Source: Rikenellaceae bacterium
GTDB taxonomy: Bacteria > Bacteroidota > Bacteroidia > Bacteroidales > Rikenellaceae
Length of the DNA stretch: 50,405 bases
Direction of reading: 5' to 3'
Assembly (NCBI GenBank): GCA_015059875.1
Contig: SUZQ01000010.1
Span: forward strand, 1 to 50,405
Part shown: piece after piece, positions 32,654-40,829 of the stretch
Position numbering within the stretch: position 1 is the stretch's first letter
Layout of the letters: the number at the start of each line of letters is the position of its first letter
Notes under the pieces: model-generated
Database searches by the model: none
The model's input: only the letters and a program-made list of their open reading frames with translations
Told to the model about the DNA's origin: nothing
Made by a program: the position numbers and the translations under genes

Positions 32654-34057
32654 ATGAAAAGAGTAGCTCTTGCAGTTATCGCATTTATGACAACGCTCTC
32701 GGTGGCGTGTAATCCTATAGATAATTCGACAAACTCGGATGATAATTCGGGCAACAACACCGAAACGCCTACGCCTGATCCAACTCCCGATCCAACTCCC
32801 GATCCTCAGCCAGAAACGGTTGAGGCCACGCTGACAAGCGAGGAGTGTGCCGATTGTATTGCTGGATATGGCAAGCCGAATAGCTATACAAATAGCTTCG
32901 GAAGATGGACGATTTGCGCCTATAAGTATAGTGGTGCAATGCAGCTCAACAAGGGTAAAGTGGCTTATATCGGCACTCCCACTTTTAAGGAGGATATTCG
33001 CAAAGTAAAACTCACTTTTGTTGAGGGCTATTCGGGCGAGATTCTGCTCTGTTCGGCGGCTGGTACAACTGCTGCGGAGGGACAATTCGAGTCGTTTAAG
33101 TGTAGTGGCACAACGGCGGAGTATACACTCTCCACTTCGGGGCATAAGTCGCTCTATATTCGTTCATCGGCGTGTGCGCGCATCACTGCGGTAACGATTG
33201 TATCGGGTGGAAATGGCTCAACACCTACTCCTAACCCCGATCCTACGCCTGACCCGACACCCGATCCAACACCCGATGTAGGCGAGGCGTCGGAGAGTTG
33301 GTTGGAACTTCCAGCTGTGGATAATGGTAAACTCTATCCAAACGCTATTCAGGTAACGGTCTATTCGGGTAGCGAGCGCAACTATACCATTCTCTACGAC
33401 AAGAAAACATACGCCTCGATGTGGGTGGCATATCCGCTTGAATCGAAGCATATGGGTTCGTTCTCGCGTCCGAAGTCGTGGTCGTACAATCCCTATATAG
33501 ACCAGGTGTATCAGGTCAATCTGTGCAGCAGCTCCTATTCGGGAGATACCTATTCGCGCGGTCATCTTATCCCGAATGCCTCGCGCAATGGAGATAAGAA
33601 TATGCAGTTGCAGACCTTCTATGTGACCAACTCTGTGCCGCAGGTGCAGACGCGATTCAACGATGGTGTGTGGAACTCGCTGGAGCAGGCTATGCAGTCG
33701 ATTGCCGAGCGTGAGAAGATATATATTGTTACAGGCGTTGCCTTCTCTAAAGTGGGCGAAACAAAGCCTATAAGCTATATTACAGCCAACGACGACTCAA
33801 AGCAGATTCCTATTCCAAATTACTTCTTCAAGGTCGCTTTGAAGGTTACAACCAATAGCAGCGGAGTCGTGACCTCTGCATCGACCATCGGCTTCTGGTT
33901 TGAGAATAAGCAGTATACCGACTCGTTTATTAACTACGCCGTGTCGGTTGATCAGATAGAACAGTGGACAGGCTTCAACTTCTTCCCTAATCTGCCAGAT
34001 AGCGTTGAAGTCTCCGCCGAGAGCAATAAGAGTTGGAGCAACTTTCAAGCGTACTAA
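32654..34057 (+). CDS. Secreted DNA/RNA non-specific endonuclease lipoprotein
   Basis: A 467-residue lipoprotein (MKRVALAVIAFMTTLSVAC, Cys19). Order: linker with TPDPTPDP repeats (about 36-55), a beta-rich domain (about 56-180), a second TPDPTPDP linker (about 193-212), then a beta-beta-alpha-Me nuclease (PF01223, about 235-455). Catalytic His304 sits in YSRGHLIPNA and the metal-binding Asn326 region is VTNSVPQ. The usual DRGH motif reads SRGH. Likely outer-surface nuclease that degrades DNA and RNA. Last gene of the six-gene operon; no promoter of its own. A heptamer array begins right after the stop codon. Confidence 0.9.
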   Translation: MKRVALAVIAFMTTLSVACNPIDNSTNSDDNSGNNTETPTPDPTPDPTPDPQPETVEATLTSEECADCIAGYGKPNSYTNSFGRWTICAYKYSGAMQLNKGKVAYIGTPTFKEDIRKVKLTFVEGYSGEILLCSAAGTTAAEGQFESFKCSGTTAEYTLSTSGHKSLYIRSSACARITAVTIVSGGNGSTPTPNPDPTPDPTPDPTPDVGEASESWLELPAVDNGKLYPNAIQVTVYSGSERNYTILYDKKTYASMWVAYPLESKHMGSFSRPKSWSYNPYIDQVYQVNLCSSSYSGDTYSRGHLIPNASRNGDKNMQLQTFYVTNSVPQVQTRFNDGVWNSLEQAMQSIAEREKIYIVTGVAFSKVGETKPISYITANDDSKQIPIPNYFFKVALKVTTNSSGVVTSASTIGFWFENKQYTDSFINYAVSVDQIEQWTGFNFFPNLPDSVEVSAESNKSWSNFQAY

Positions 34058-34152
34058 TGAGTAGTGAGTAGAGAGTAGTGAGTAGTGAGGAGTGAGGAGT
34101 GAGGAGTGTGTAGTGAGTGGTTAATTCTTAATTCTCAATTCTCAATTCTCCA
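34058..34152. repeat. Composite heptamer array (GAGTAGT, then AATTCTT)
   Basis: About eight GAGTAGT/GAGGAGT units, then four AATTCTT/AATTCTC units, starting at the nuclease stop codon. The same order of families occurs at 47694-47752. Confidence 0.8.
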
Positions 34153-34196
34153 TTAGCTCTCCGCGCGCCCTAAAACCCTTAGAGCCCTTAGAATCC

Positions 34197-34247
34197 CTAT
34201 AATCGCTGCGCCCTGACACTGTCGGAGCGCGCAAAACCAAAATAAAA
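34197..34247 (-). repeat. Terminator-adjacent shared sequence, copy 2
   Basis: CTATAA...TGCGCCCTGAC...TCGGAG..CG.AAAACC abuts the terminator at 34248, matching the arrangement at 10206-10258. Confidence 0.5.
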
Positions 34248-34275
34248 ACCGAGCGTTTGTGCGCTCGGTTTTTGT
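34248..34275. terminator. Bidirectional terminator between nuclease and HMA genes
   Basis: Perfect stem ACCGAGCG/CGCTCGGT with a 6-base loop; TTTTTGTTG follows on the plus strand and TTTTTATTTT on the minus strand. It serves convergent genes. Confidence 0.9.
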
Positions 34276-34294
34276 TGTTGATAGGTGGCAATTG

Positions 34295-34603
34295 CTACTT
34301 CTTTGCCTCAGCCTTTACAACCTTAACCTTAATGCTCTCGAATGCCTTTATGAGTGACTCTACCGAGTTTTTCGCTGCATCGAACTTTACGGTTACGGTC
34401 TTTGTCGGAACATCCACCTGCACATCCTTGATACCCTTCTCGTAAGGGATAGTATTGAGTACCTTCTGTGCGCAGTGGTGGCAATCCAAATCGGTGGTAA
34501 ATACCACAGTTGCAATCTTCTTTTCAGCCTTCTGCTTTGGGGCTGCCGTCGCTACACCTGCAACTACGGCAAGCATAGCCAAAATCATCATAATCTTTTT
34601 CAT
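34295..34603 (-). CDS. Periplasmic heavy-metal-associated (HMA) domain protein
   Basis: A 102-residue protein with a Sec signal (first 20 residues, ending ATAA) and one HMA fold (about 30-98). The metal site is C41-H-H-C44 (DLDCHHCAQKV), close to the usual MxCxxC of copper or mercury carriers but with His at both central positions. It probably binds Cu or Zn in the periplasm. Third gene of a minus-strand group with a TonB receptor and a Cys/His-rich protein. The 111-bp gap upstream has inverted GGCTAAT arrays. Confidence 0.85.
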   Translation of the reverse strand: MKKIMMILAMLAVVAGVATAAPKQKAEKKIATVVFTTDLDCHHCAQKVLNTIPYEKGIKDVQVDVPTKTVTVKFDAAKNSVESLIKAFESIKVKVVKAEAKK

Positions 34604-34618
34604 ACTCTTTTGTTATTA

Positions 34619-34712
34619 GGCTGTTAGCTATTGGCCATTCGCCATTAGCTGAAACAATTTGTCAATATTCTCAAAATAATAGTTAATAGCCAATGGCTAA
34701 AAGCTAATGGCT
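34619..34712. repeat. Inverted pair of heptamer arrays (GGCTAAT)
   Basis: GCCATTAGC-type units at 34619-34650 and GCTAATGGC-type units at 34679-34712 can pair across about 30 bases between the TonB receptor and HMA genes. Confidence 0.6.
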
Positions 34713-34714
34713 TA

Positions 34715-37042
34715 TTAATATAGGTTAAACCTTACTCCGATATACGCCTTTGCACCCATCAGCGGTCCCCAAATCAACGATGAGTTGAAGTCGGTTGAGT
34801 ATGGGTTGTCGCCCGAAATAATAGGGTTTGTCTGCTTGAAGTTCAGGATGTTCTCGCAACCCACATATATCTCCCACTTCTTGATGCGACGCGATACCTG
34901 CGCAAAGAGCATAGGGTAGATTGGTGACATCTTCGAGTCCTTCAAATCGCCTGTCTGCGTTGGGATGCGAGCAGGGCCATTCAGCTGCGCTGTGAGGTCG
35001 AATGTCCACTTGCGCATATTGGTAGCGTACTGCAAGTTAATCAACGCCTTATAACGGCTTACAAGCGGTCTTTCAACCATTACGGCTGCACCGTTGTTGT
35101 TGATGGTGTAGCGTGAATCGGTGTAGCGGAAAGTCGCGAAAATGTCGAAATTCTTGATAGGTGTCCAAGTGAGGTCAATCTGTGCCGTGTGGGTGCGCGA
35201 CATACCGTGATTGTTGTAGATGTCAATCATCCAAGGGCTGCCCTCCTGATCTACCACCACCGTATTGAATATGCGAGTGTAGAAGTAATCGACGCTGATT
35301 GTCATATCGCCCGGAGCAAAGGTTGTGATACTCTGCGTGAGCGAGCCTCCTGCCGTCAAGGCGTGTTCCATACGGTCGATATTTGTATCGATATTGATGG
35401 TGCGCCCCGTTGCCATAATGCCGATATTGTCGGTTATAATATCGGTAGGGCGGTGTCCTAAACCTGCCGAACCACGCAGTACGGTTGTCGGGGTGATGTT
35501 CCACTTGATGTGCGCACGAGGGGTTACGAGGTGCTTGCGGAAGTAGAATGCATAGTCGTAGCGCAAGCCGGCAACTACCGACAACTTATCCTTCAAATTG
35601 AAGGTGTACTCGGTGTAGGCTCCTACCTCGCTCTCGTTGTGACGAGGCGAGAGAGCGATGTTCTCACCATTGTAGTTAGGGCGATTTGCCGACCAGTCCT
35701 GCAGCCTCTCATTCACCCAGCGCGACGATGCACTGATACCGCTATTGAGCGATGAACGAGGTGTGAAGTAGTGGACATACATAGCATTGGCGGTGGTCAT
35801 ATGCTGACGACCAAAGTACGACTTGTCTGCTCCGAAGTAGCTATCCTCATTGAAGAAGTCGTAATCGACCACTACGGCGATATTCGAGCGCAACTCCTCG
35901 TTCGACTCCTTGTCGTAGACCGCCTCGCCTACGGGCATTCCGAGTTTGAAATAGGCATTAGCCTCCTGATTCTCAACCTCCGAGCCGTAGATGTTTAGGT
36001 CGTGCCAATTCTCCTGCCACGACTTGCCGTTGTTGAAGTAGGAGTCGCGGTGCATCTTGGTATTGTAACCCATCTGACCGCCCGTACGGTGGTCGTAGAT
36101 ATACTTCGCACCCCAACGCACCTGCATACCGTTTTCTGCCTGATAGAGCCAGCGATTTGCGATTGAGCCCGTGCGAGCAAGTGGAGTGTCGCGGTAGCCA
36201 TCCTTGTTGCTGTCGTGGTTGATTGTGCCACTCGCTCCGTGCGCCAAGATTACGGTCGAGAGTCGCTTATCCTTTGTTACGGGCATTGCCGATGAGATGT
36301 TGAACTCAGGCTTGAGGTGGGAGTCGAGGAAGAGATTGAGGAAGAATCGCTCCTCATCTGTCGGCTTGCGATGTTCGAGATTTATCTGTCCCGTAATCGC
36401 CTCGTGACCAGCCGTAACCGAGGCGATTCCCTTCGATACCTGAATTGACGAGAGCCACATACCTGGTGTGTAGGACAAGCCGTAAGGGGCTGACAGTCCG
36501 CGCATTATTGTGCGATTCTCGTCAAGAATTTGGGTGTATGTTCCAGCCAAACCGAGCATCTTAATTTGTCGTGCGCCCGAAATGGCATCGCTGAAGCCTA
36601 CCGTCACCGAAGCTGAGTTCTCGAAACTCTCCGCCAAGTTGCAGCAAGCCATCTTGCATAAGCCTGCAAATGAGATTGTTTCGTTCTTGAGAAGGCCATC
36701 CTGACGGATGAAGTTGCCAAGACCTCCCTCCACAACTACGGCATCCACTACGACACCTTCGTTGAGTTTGAACTCTACCTCGCGCACCTTCGGCTCAACG
36801 CGCAGAGTGTCGTTTGTGTAGCCGAGGAATGTCGCCACGAGAGCATCGTTGCCCTTAACGCGGTAGAGCGTGAATTTACCCTCCAAGTCGGTTGCAACAC
36901 CCACTGAGGTGTCGGCCCAATAGACCGATGCTCCTGGGAGTGGCTTGCCCTGTGCGTCGAGGACTTTGCCTGTGATGTTTTGTGCCGATACGATAGCCGT
37001 ACCGCATACAATACTTAAAATAAAAACAGTGATTTTTTTCAT
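34715..37042 (-). CDS. TonB-dependent receptor, heavy-metal type
   Basis: A 775-residue outer-membrane receptor. Signal peptide (1-20), carboxypeptidase-regulatory-like domain (about 22-105: TGKVLDAQGKPLPGASVYW), plug domain (about 115-235) with CKMACCNLAESFENSASV and GARQIKMLGLAGTYTQ, then a 22-strand-type beta barrel ending in the aromatic tail VRFNLY. The CCNL-SFE plug signature is typical of the Bacteroidetes receptor group found with copper or other metal genes. Its neighbours (HMA protein, Cys/His-rich protein) support metal uptake or handling. No SusD partner, so it is not a polysaccharide receptor. Confidence 0.9.
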   Translation of the reverse strand: MKKITVFILSIVCGTAIVSAQNITGKVLDAQGKPLPGASVYWADTSVGVATDLEGKFTLYRVKGNDALVATFLGYTNDTLRVEPKVREVEFKLNEGVVVDAVVVEGGLGNFIRQDGLLKNETISFAGLCKMACCNLAESFENSASVTVGFSDAISGARQIKMLGLAGTYTQILDENRTIMRGLSAPYGLSYTPGMWLSSIQVSKGIASVTAGHEAITGQINLEHRKPTDEERFFLNLFLDSHLKPEFNISSAMPVTKDKRLSTVILAHGASGTINHDSNKDGYRDTPLARTGSIANRWLYQAENGMQVRWGAKYIYDHRTGGQMGYNTKMHRDSYFNNGKSWQENWHDLNIYGSEVENQEANAYFKLGMPVGEAVYDKESNEELRSNIAVVVDYDFFNEDSYFGADKSYFGRQHMTTANAMYVHYFTPRSSLNSGISASSRWVNERLQDWSANRPNYNGENIALSPRHNESEVGAYTEYTFNLKDKLSVVAGLRYDYAFYFRKHLVTPRAHIKWNITPTTVLRGSAGLGHRPTDIITDNIGIMATGRTINIDTNIDRMEHALTAGGSLTQSITTFAPGDMTISVDYFYTRIFNTVVVDQEGSPWMIDIYNNHGMSRTHTAQIDLTWTPIKNFDIFATFRYTDSRYTINNNGAAVMVERPLVSRYKALINLQYATNMRKWTFDLTAQLNGPARIPTQTGDLKDSKMSPIYPMLFAQVSRRIKKWEIYVGCENILNFKQTNPIISGDNPYSTDFNSSLIWGPLMGAKAYIGVRFNLY

Positions 37043-37079
37043 TTTTTCCGTTGTTGTTAGTATGACATAATTGGTTTGT

Positions 37080-37100
37080 GGTCAAGCGGTTGTCTTGACC
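37080..37100. promoter_or_regulatory. Perfect inverted repeat upstream of the TonB gene
   Basis: GGTCAAG and CTTGACC separated by 7 bases, between the Cys/His-rich gene and the receptor. There is no T-run, so it could be an operator or an attenuator rather than a terminator. Confidence 0.4.
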
Positions 37101-37109
37101 TTTATGCAA

Positions 37110-37517
37110 TTATGCAACAACGGGAGGGGCGCGCATTCCGCGCCTCGATAGGGTAGGCGAAGTTGGTAACGGAACTTTGCGGAGATAGTGTCTGGCAGAG
37201 CGCACCAAGACTATCTCCTCAATAGATATCTTATCTTCGAGTTGTGCCGCAATACTGAGGGCTACGGGCTCGATTTCTATGTTGTTCTCTTTGGTTGTGT
37301 CGTAGAGAGCGATGCGGTTCGAGTGGTCGTGGTGACAGCCGTGAGGCGACTCGAAGTGTATCTTCTCGCAATCCTCGTGGTGGCAGTCGCACGACTGACC
37401 GCAACAGTGAATATGTTTGTCGTGGTTAGCGTAGCACGATAGCGCAATAACCGAGTTGCTGCATACCCACACAAGGTATACGGCTAACATCAGGGTTATT
37501 TTCGCTAATCGCTTCAT
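37110..37517 (-). CDS. Cys/His-rich exported protein, probable metal binding
   Basis: A 135-residue protein with a signal peptide (first 26 residues). The mature N-region is dense in Cys and His: HDKHIHCCGQSCDCHHEDCE (about 33-52) and SPHGCHHDHSN (about 57-67). The C-terminus is RRGMRAPPVVA, a conserved-looking tail seen in similar Bacteroidetes proteins. A role as periplasmic metal buffer or sensor fits the residues and the co-directional TonB receptor and HMA genes, but is inferred. First gene of this group; upstream is a heptamer array and no clear promoter. Confidence 0.75.
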   Translation of the reverse strand: MKRLAKITLMLAVYLVWVCSNSVIALSCYANHDKHIHCCGQSCDCHHEDCEKIHFESPHGCHHDHSNRIALYDTTKENNIEIEPVALSIAAQLEDKISIEEIVLVRSARHYLRKVPLPTSPTLSRRGMRAPPVVA

Positions 37518-37522
37518 AACAA

Positions 37523-37588
37523 ATTGAGAATTAAGAATTAAAAATTCCTTTAACTGTCAATTGTCAATTATCAATTATCAATTGTCCA
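37523..37588. repeat. Composite heptamer array (AATTAAG, module, GTCAATT)
   Basis: GAATTAA units, the joint TTCCTTTAACTGTCAATT, then four GTCAATT/ATCAATT units. It supplies the stop codon of the PqqD-like gene. Confidence 0.8.
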
Positions 37589-37847
37589 TTAAATTGCACT
37601 CTTGCAACTTCTCCACCCACGCCTTTGCGTCGCGCTCGGCAATTTCGGCCTCTATCTCGTAGGTATCAACAAGAATATTTGCTACATCTGCAACCTCGAA
37701 CTCCTTGCCCTGCAATTCGTTCCACAAGAGCAACGACGAAGCGTTAAGCGAGATAATTCGCGTCATATCGCTACCCGCCTTGCCCTGCATTATAACCACA
37801 TTCTCGCCCGCCATCGAACGAACTTTATATCCCTCTTTGAACTTCAT
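37578..37847 (-). CDS. PqqD-family peptide-binding protein
   Basis: An 89-residue PqqD-like winged-helix (RRE) protein. Pattern: MKFKEGYKVRSMAGENVVIM, then ISLNASSLLLWNELQGKEF and VANILVDTYEIEAEIAERDAKAWVEKLQECNLM, the family core of LN..g..iW..l.G...t...i...l...y.v. PqqD proteins bind RiPP precursor leader peptides and hand them to a radical SAM enzyme. No radical SAM RiPP enzyme or precursor is visible nearby. Last codons and stop lie in a heptamer array. Own -7 box upstream. Confidence 0.85.
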   Translation of the reverse strand: MKFKEGYKVRSMAGENVVIMQGKAGSDMTRIISLNASSLLLWNELQGKEFEVADVANILVDTYEIEAEIAERDAKAWVEKLQECNLMDN

Positions 37848-37864
37848 ACCACCTCAATTTGGTG

Positions 37865-37872
37865 CAAAGATA
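37865..37872 (-). promoter_or_regulatory. -7 box for the PqqD-like gene
   Basis: TATCTTTG on the minus strand, 17 bases before the ATG; -33 box not exact. Confidence 0.5.
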
Positions 37873-37892
37873 CGAAAAAAACTTTGTTTTTT

Positions 37893-37936
37893 ATTAAGAA
37901 TTGAGAATTAAAATTCCCTTAAAAATTAAGAATTGC
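37893..37936. repeat. Degenerate AATTAAG-type array
   Basis: TTAAGAATTGAGAATTAAAATTCCC followed by TTAAAAATTAAGAATTG in two near-mirrored halves, upstream of plsC. Confidence 0.5.
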
Positions 37937-38024
37937 TTTTGCACCGCGAAATGGTACGCGCTATCCTTCCGTATCTAATGCCTTAACACTGAAAAATTGT
38001 TAATAACTATTTCTACGAAATAAC

Positions 38025-38053
38025 TTGCAAAATCAGAAAAAATTGTATTTTTG
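38025..38053 (+). promoter_or_regulatory. Probable promoter of plsC
   Basis: TATTTTTG (38046-38053) matches the -7 element; CTTG (38024-38027) sits 18 bases upstream as a weak -33 box. The leader to the plsC ATG is about 57 bases. Confidence 0.55.
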
Positions 38054-38110
38054 CAAAGATTGGAAAGACTCGTCTTTATCCTAAGAAAGAAAACTAAAAA
38101 CTTAAATACT

Positions 38111-38839
38111 ATGTTTACACTACTTTTTGCGCTTTACATCCTCGTGGAATTGACCTTCTGGTTTGTTGTGTCGTGGATTGTACTTGCAGTTTGCTACCCA
38201 TTCGACAAGGCTCGTAAGGCGGTGCATTGGTGTTCGAAGATGATCTGTATGTTCTTCTGGAAGGTGCCACCGACTTGGAAACAGCGTGTCGAGGGTTTGG
38301 AGCATATCGACCCTAATAAGTCGTATGTCATCACCATCAACCATCAGAGTATGGCGGATATTATCTCGCTCTACTTCCTCCCATTGAACTTCCGTTGGGT
38401 ATCGAAGGAGGAGGTGTTCCGCATCCCTTACATTGGCCCACTCTTGATTGCGCACGGCGATATTCCTATCCAGCGTGGTCGTGCTACGGAGGCGATGGCG
38501 AAGGTTGTGAATGATGGTAAGATGTGGATTTCGCGAGGTGCATCAATTGCTATTTTCCCTGAGGGTACACGCTCGAAGGATGGCGAGATTCACCGTTTCA
38601 AGCAGGGCGCATTTGCATTGGCAAAGGAGGCTGGTGTGGAGATTCTTCCTGTCGTTTTGGATGGTACACGCAATATCTTCAAGCCGAAGAGCTATTGGTT
38701 TAACTGGAAGAATGTTCTTACTGTGAAGGTGTTGCCACCGATTTCGGTTGAGAAGGTGGCTGCAACCGAGCCTGCCGATATGGCAAAGGAGGTGCAGGAG
38801 ATGATGACAAGTGCTTTAGCGGAAATTAGGAAGAATTAG
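38111..38839 (+). CDS. plsC: 1-acyl-sn-glycerol-3-phosphate acyltransferase
   Basis: A 242-residue acyltransferase from the preferred start at 38111 (MFTLLFALYILVELTFW). An in-frame ATG at 38051 overlaps the -7 box and is unlikely. N-terminal hydrophobic helix, then acyltransferase motifs: NHQSMAD (His78, Asp83), IPIQRGRATEAM, FPEGTRSKDGEIHRFKQGAF and ILPVVLDGT. It acylates lysophosphatidate to phosphatidate at the inner membrane. PlsY is encoded 16 kb away. Followed by a mirrored decamer repeat and then parE. Confidence 0.93.
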   Translation: MFTLLFALYILVELTFWFVVSWIVLAVCYPFDKARKAVHWCSKMICMFFWKVPPTWKQRVEGLEHIDPNKSYVITINHQSMADIISLYFLPLNFRWVSKEEVFRIPYIGPLLIAHGDIPIQRGRATEAMAKVVNDGKMWISRGASIAIFPEGTRSKDGEIHRFKQGAFALAKEAGVEILPVVLDGTRNIFKPKSYWFNWKNVLTVKVLPPISVEKVAATEPADMAKEVQEMMTSALAEIRKN

Positions 38840-38845
38840 TTTAAT

Positions 38846-38966
38846 AGCGGCAATTAGCGGCAATTAGCGGTAGTTAGCGGTAGTTAGCGGCAATTAGTGA
38901 AAAAGAGAAACACTAATAACCTCTAATGCCCCCTAATGCCCCCTAATAACCTCTAATAACCCCTAC
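38846..38966. repeat. Mirrored decamer array between plsC and parE
   Basis: Left arm: five 10-mers, AGCGGCAATT (x2), AGCGGTAGTT (x2), AGCGGCAATT (38846-38895). A short A/G-rich loop (38900-38910). Right arm, read in reverse complement from outside in: AGGGGTTATT, AGAGGTTATT, AGGGGGCATT (x2), AGAGGTTATT. Both arms share AGnGG....TT and the block order a-a-b-b-a. Confidence 0.8.
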
Positions 38967-38975
38967 AAAGAAAAT

Positions 38976-40829
38976 ATGGCAGATTTACTTAAAACCCCGA
39001 TGACCTACGACGAGGACTCTATCAAGACGCTCACACCGCGTGAGCATGTTCGTCTGCGTCCAGGTATGTATATCGGAAAACTCGGTGACGGCACAATGTC
39101 CGACGACGGTATCTATGTGCTGATTAAGGAGGTCACCGACAACTCGATCGACGAGTTTATGAATGGCTTTGGTAGTCGTGTGGAGATTACCATCGAAGAT
39201 AATGTTGTGTCGGTACGCGACTACGGTCGTGGTATCCCGCTTGGAGCGTTGGCTGCTGCGGTGTCGGTGATGAACACGGGTAGCAACTACGAGGAGGATG
39301 GAAAAAAGACCGTAGGATTGAATGGAGTCGGAGTTAAGGCGGTAAACTACCTTTCGAGCGAGTTTATGGCGCGTTCGGTGCGCGATGGAAAGGCGCACTC
39401 GGTAACTTTCGCGCAAGGAATCCAGACAGGCGAAGATTGGGAAGATGATGTAAAGGAGAAGGATGGTACATTCATCCGTTTTCGCGTCGATGAGGAGGTC
39501 TTCGGCAAGTATAACTACAACTTGGAGTTTGTAGAGCAGCTCTTGCGCAACTACACATACCTCAATAAGGGACTTGTAATTACGCTTAATGGCACATCCT
39601 ATGTATCGAAGAACGGACTGCTCGATTTGGTAAATGACAATTTGAGCGAAGAGCCTTGCTATCCGCCTATCCACCTTTCGGGCGAGGATATCGAGGTTGT
39701 TATCACGCACGGACACGGCTACGGCGAGACCTACTTCTCGTTTGTGAATGGTCAGTACACCTCGCAGGGTGGTACGCATCAAGCAGCCTTCCGCGAGGCG
39801 GTGGTTAAGACCTTGAAGGAGTTTTATCACAAGGACTACGACCCTTCGGATATTCGCTCTTCGATTATCGCGGCAATTTCGTTGAAGGTGTCGAAGCCGT
39901 TGTTTGAGTCGCAGACCAAGATTAAACTCGGCTCAAAGGATATGTGGAACGGAGGACCAACAATCCGTCAATTTGTGGGCGAGTTCCTCTCTACGGAGTT
40001 GGATAACTACCTCCACAAGAATCCCGATACAGCGCAGGCTATCCAGCGCAAGATTGTCGAGAACGAGAAGGAGCGCAAGGAGATTGCGGGCGTTCAGAAG
40101 AAGGCCCGCGATACGGCGAAGAAGGCACTCTTAAACAATAAGAACTTGCGCGACTGCAAGATACACCGCACCGACAAGCACGAGTTGGCGGAGCAGACGA
40201 TGATATTCCTCACGGAGGGTAACTCGGCTTCGGGTTCTATCACTAAGAGCCGTAATCCGCAGACGCAGGCGGTATTCTCGTTAAGGGGTAAACCACTGAA
40301 CTCCTACGGAATGAAAAAGACCATCGTTTACAAAAACGATGAGTTCAACTACTTGCAGGCAGCATTGAATATCGAGGAGGATATGGACAACCTCCGCTAC
40401 AACAAGGTGGTTATCGCTACCGATGCCGATGTCGATGGTATGCATATTCGCTTGCTCTTGCTGACCTTCTTCTTGCAGTTCTTCCCCGACCTGATCAGGC
40501 GTGGGCACTTGTTTATTATGCAGACGCCACTTTTCCGTGTGCGTAATAAAAAAGAGACCATCTACTGCTACTCGGAGGAGGAGCGTGTCGCAGCGATTGA
40601 GAAGTGCGGAGCAGCGGCGGAGATTACCCGATTCAAAGGTTTGGGAGAGATCTCGCCCGATGAGTTCGAGGGCTTTATTGGCGAGCAGATACGCCTTGAC
40701 AAGGTGCGCCTAACGAAAGATGATCCAATTATGGATATGCTGACCTTCTACATGGGTAAGAATACCTACGACAGACAGCAGTTTATTGTGGGTAACCTAC
40801 GAATCGAGGAGGACAAGGTGGAAAAATAG
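38976..40829 (+). CDS. parE: DNA topoisomerase IV subunit B
   Basis: A 617-residue type IIA topoisomerase ATPase subunit. GHKL ATPase domain with [10 protein letters not shown] (Glu52, Asn56), DYGRGIPLG and [14 protein letters not shown]; transducer domain; TOPRIM domain with [13 protein letters not shown] (Glu414) and DADVDG (Asp483, 485, 487); C-terminal [13 protein letters not shown]. Pairing with the ParC-like gene just downstream and the Bacteroidetes form of the TOPRIM motif favour ParE over GyrB. The usual EGDSA reads EGNSA. The stop codon lies inside hairpin element copy B. Confidence 0.92.
   Translation: MADLLKTPMTYDEDSIKTLTPREHVRLRPGMYIGKLGDGTMSDDGIYVLIKEVTDNSIDEFMNGFGSRVEITIEDNVVSVRDYGRGIPLGALAAAVSVMNTGSNYEEDGKKTVGLNGVGVKAVNYLSSEFMARSVRDGKAHSVTFAQGIQTGEDWEDDVKEKDGTFIRFRVDEEVFGKYNYNLEFVEQLLRNYTYLNKGLVITLNGTSYVSKNGLLDLVNDNLSEEPCYPPIHLSGEDIEVVITHGHGYGETYFSFVNGQYTSQGGTHQAAFREAVVKTLKEFYHKDYDPSDIRSSIIAAISLKVSKPLFESQTKIKLGSKDMWNGGPTIRQFVGEFLSTELDNYLHKNPDTAQAIQRKIVENEKERKEIAGVQKKARDTAKKALLNNKNLRDCKIHRTDKHELAEQTMIFLTEGNSASGSITKSRNPQTQAVFSLRGKPLNSYGMKKTIVYKNDEFNYLQAALNIEEDMDNLRYNKVVIATDADVDGMHIRLLLLTFFLQFFPDLIRRGHLFIMQTPLFRVRNKKETIYCYSEEERVAAIEKCGAAAEITRFKGLGEISPDEFEGFIGEQIRLDKVRLTKDDPIMDMLTFYMGKNTYDRQQFIVGNLRIEEDKVEK

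Noticed and set aside
34715..37042. SusC-type glycan receptor
   Set aside because: No SusD partner, 775 residues is short for SusC, and the plug signature and neighbours point to metal.
38846..38966. Rho-independent terminator of plsC
   Set aside because: Pairing is interrupted in every block and no T-run follows; better described as a mirrored repeat.
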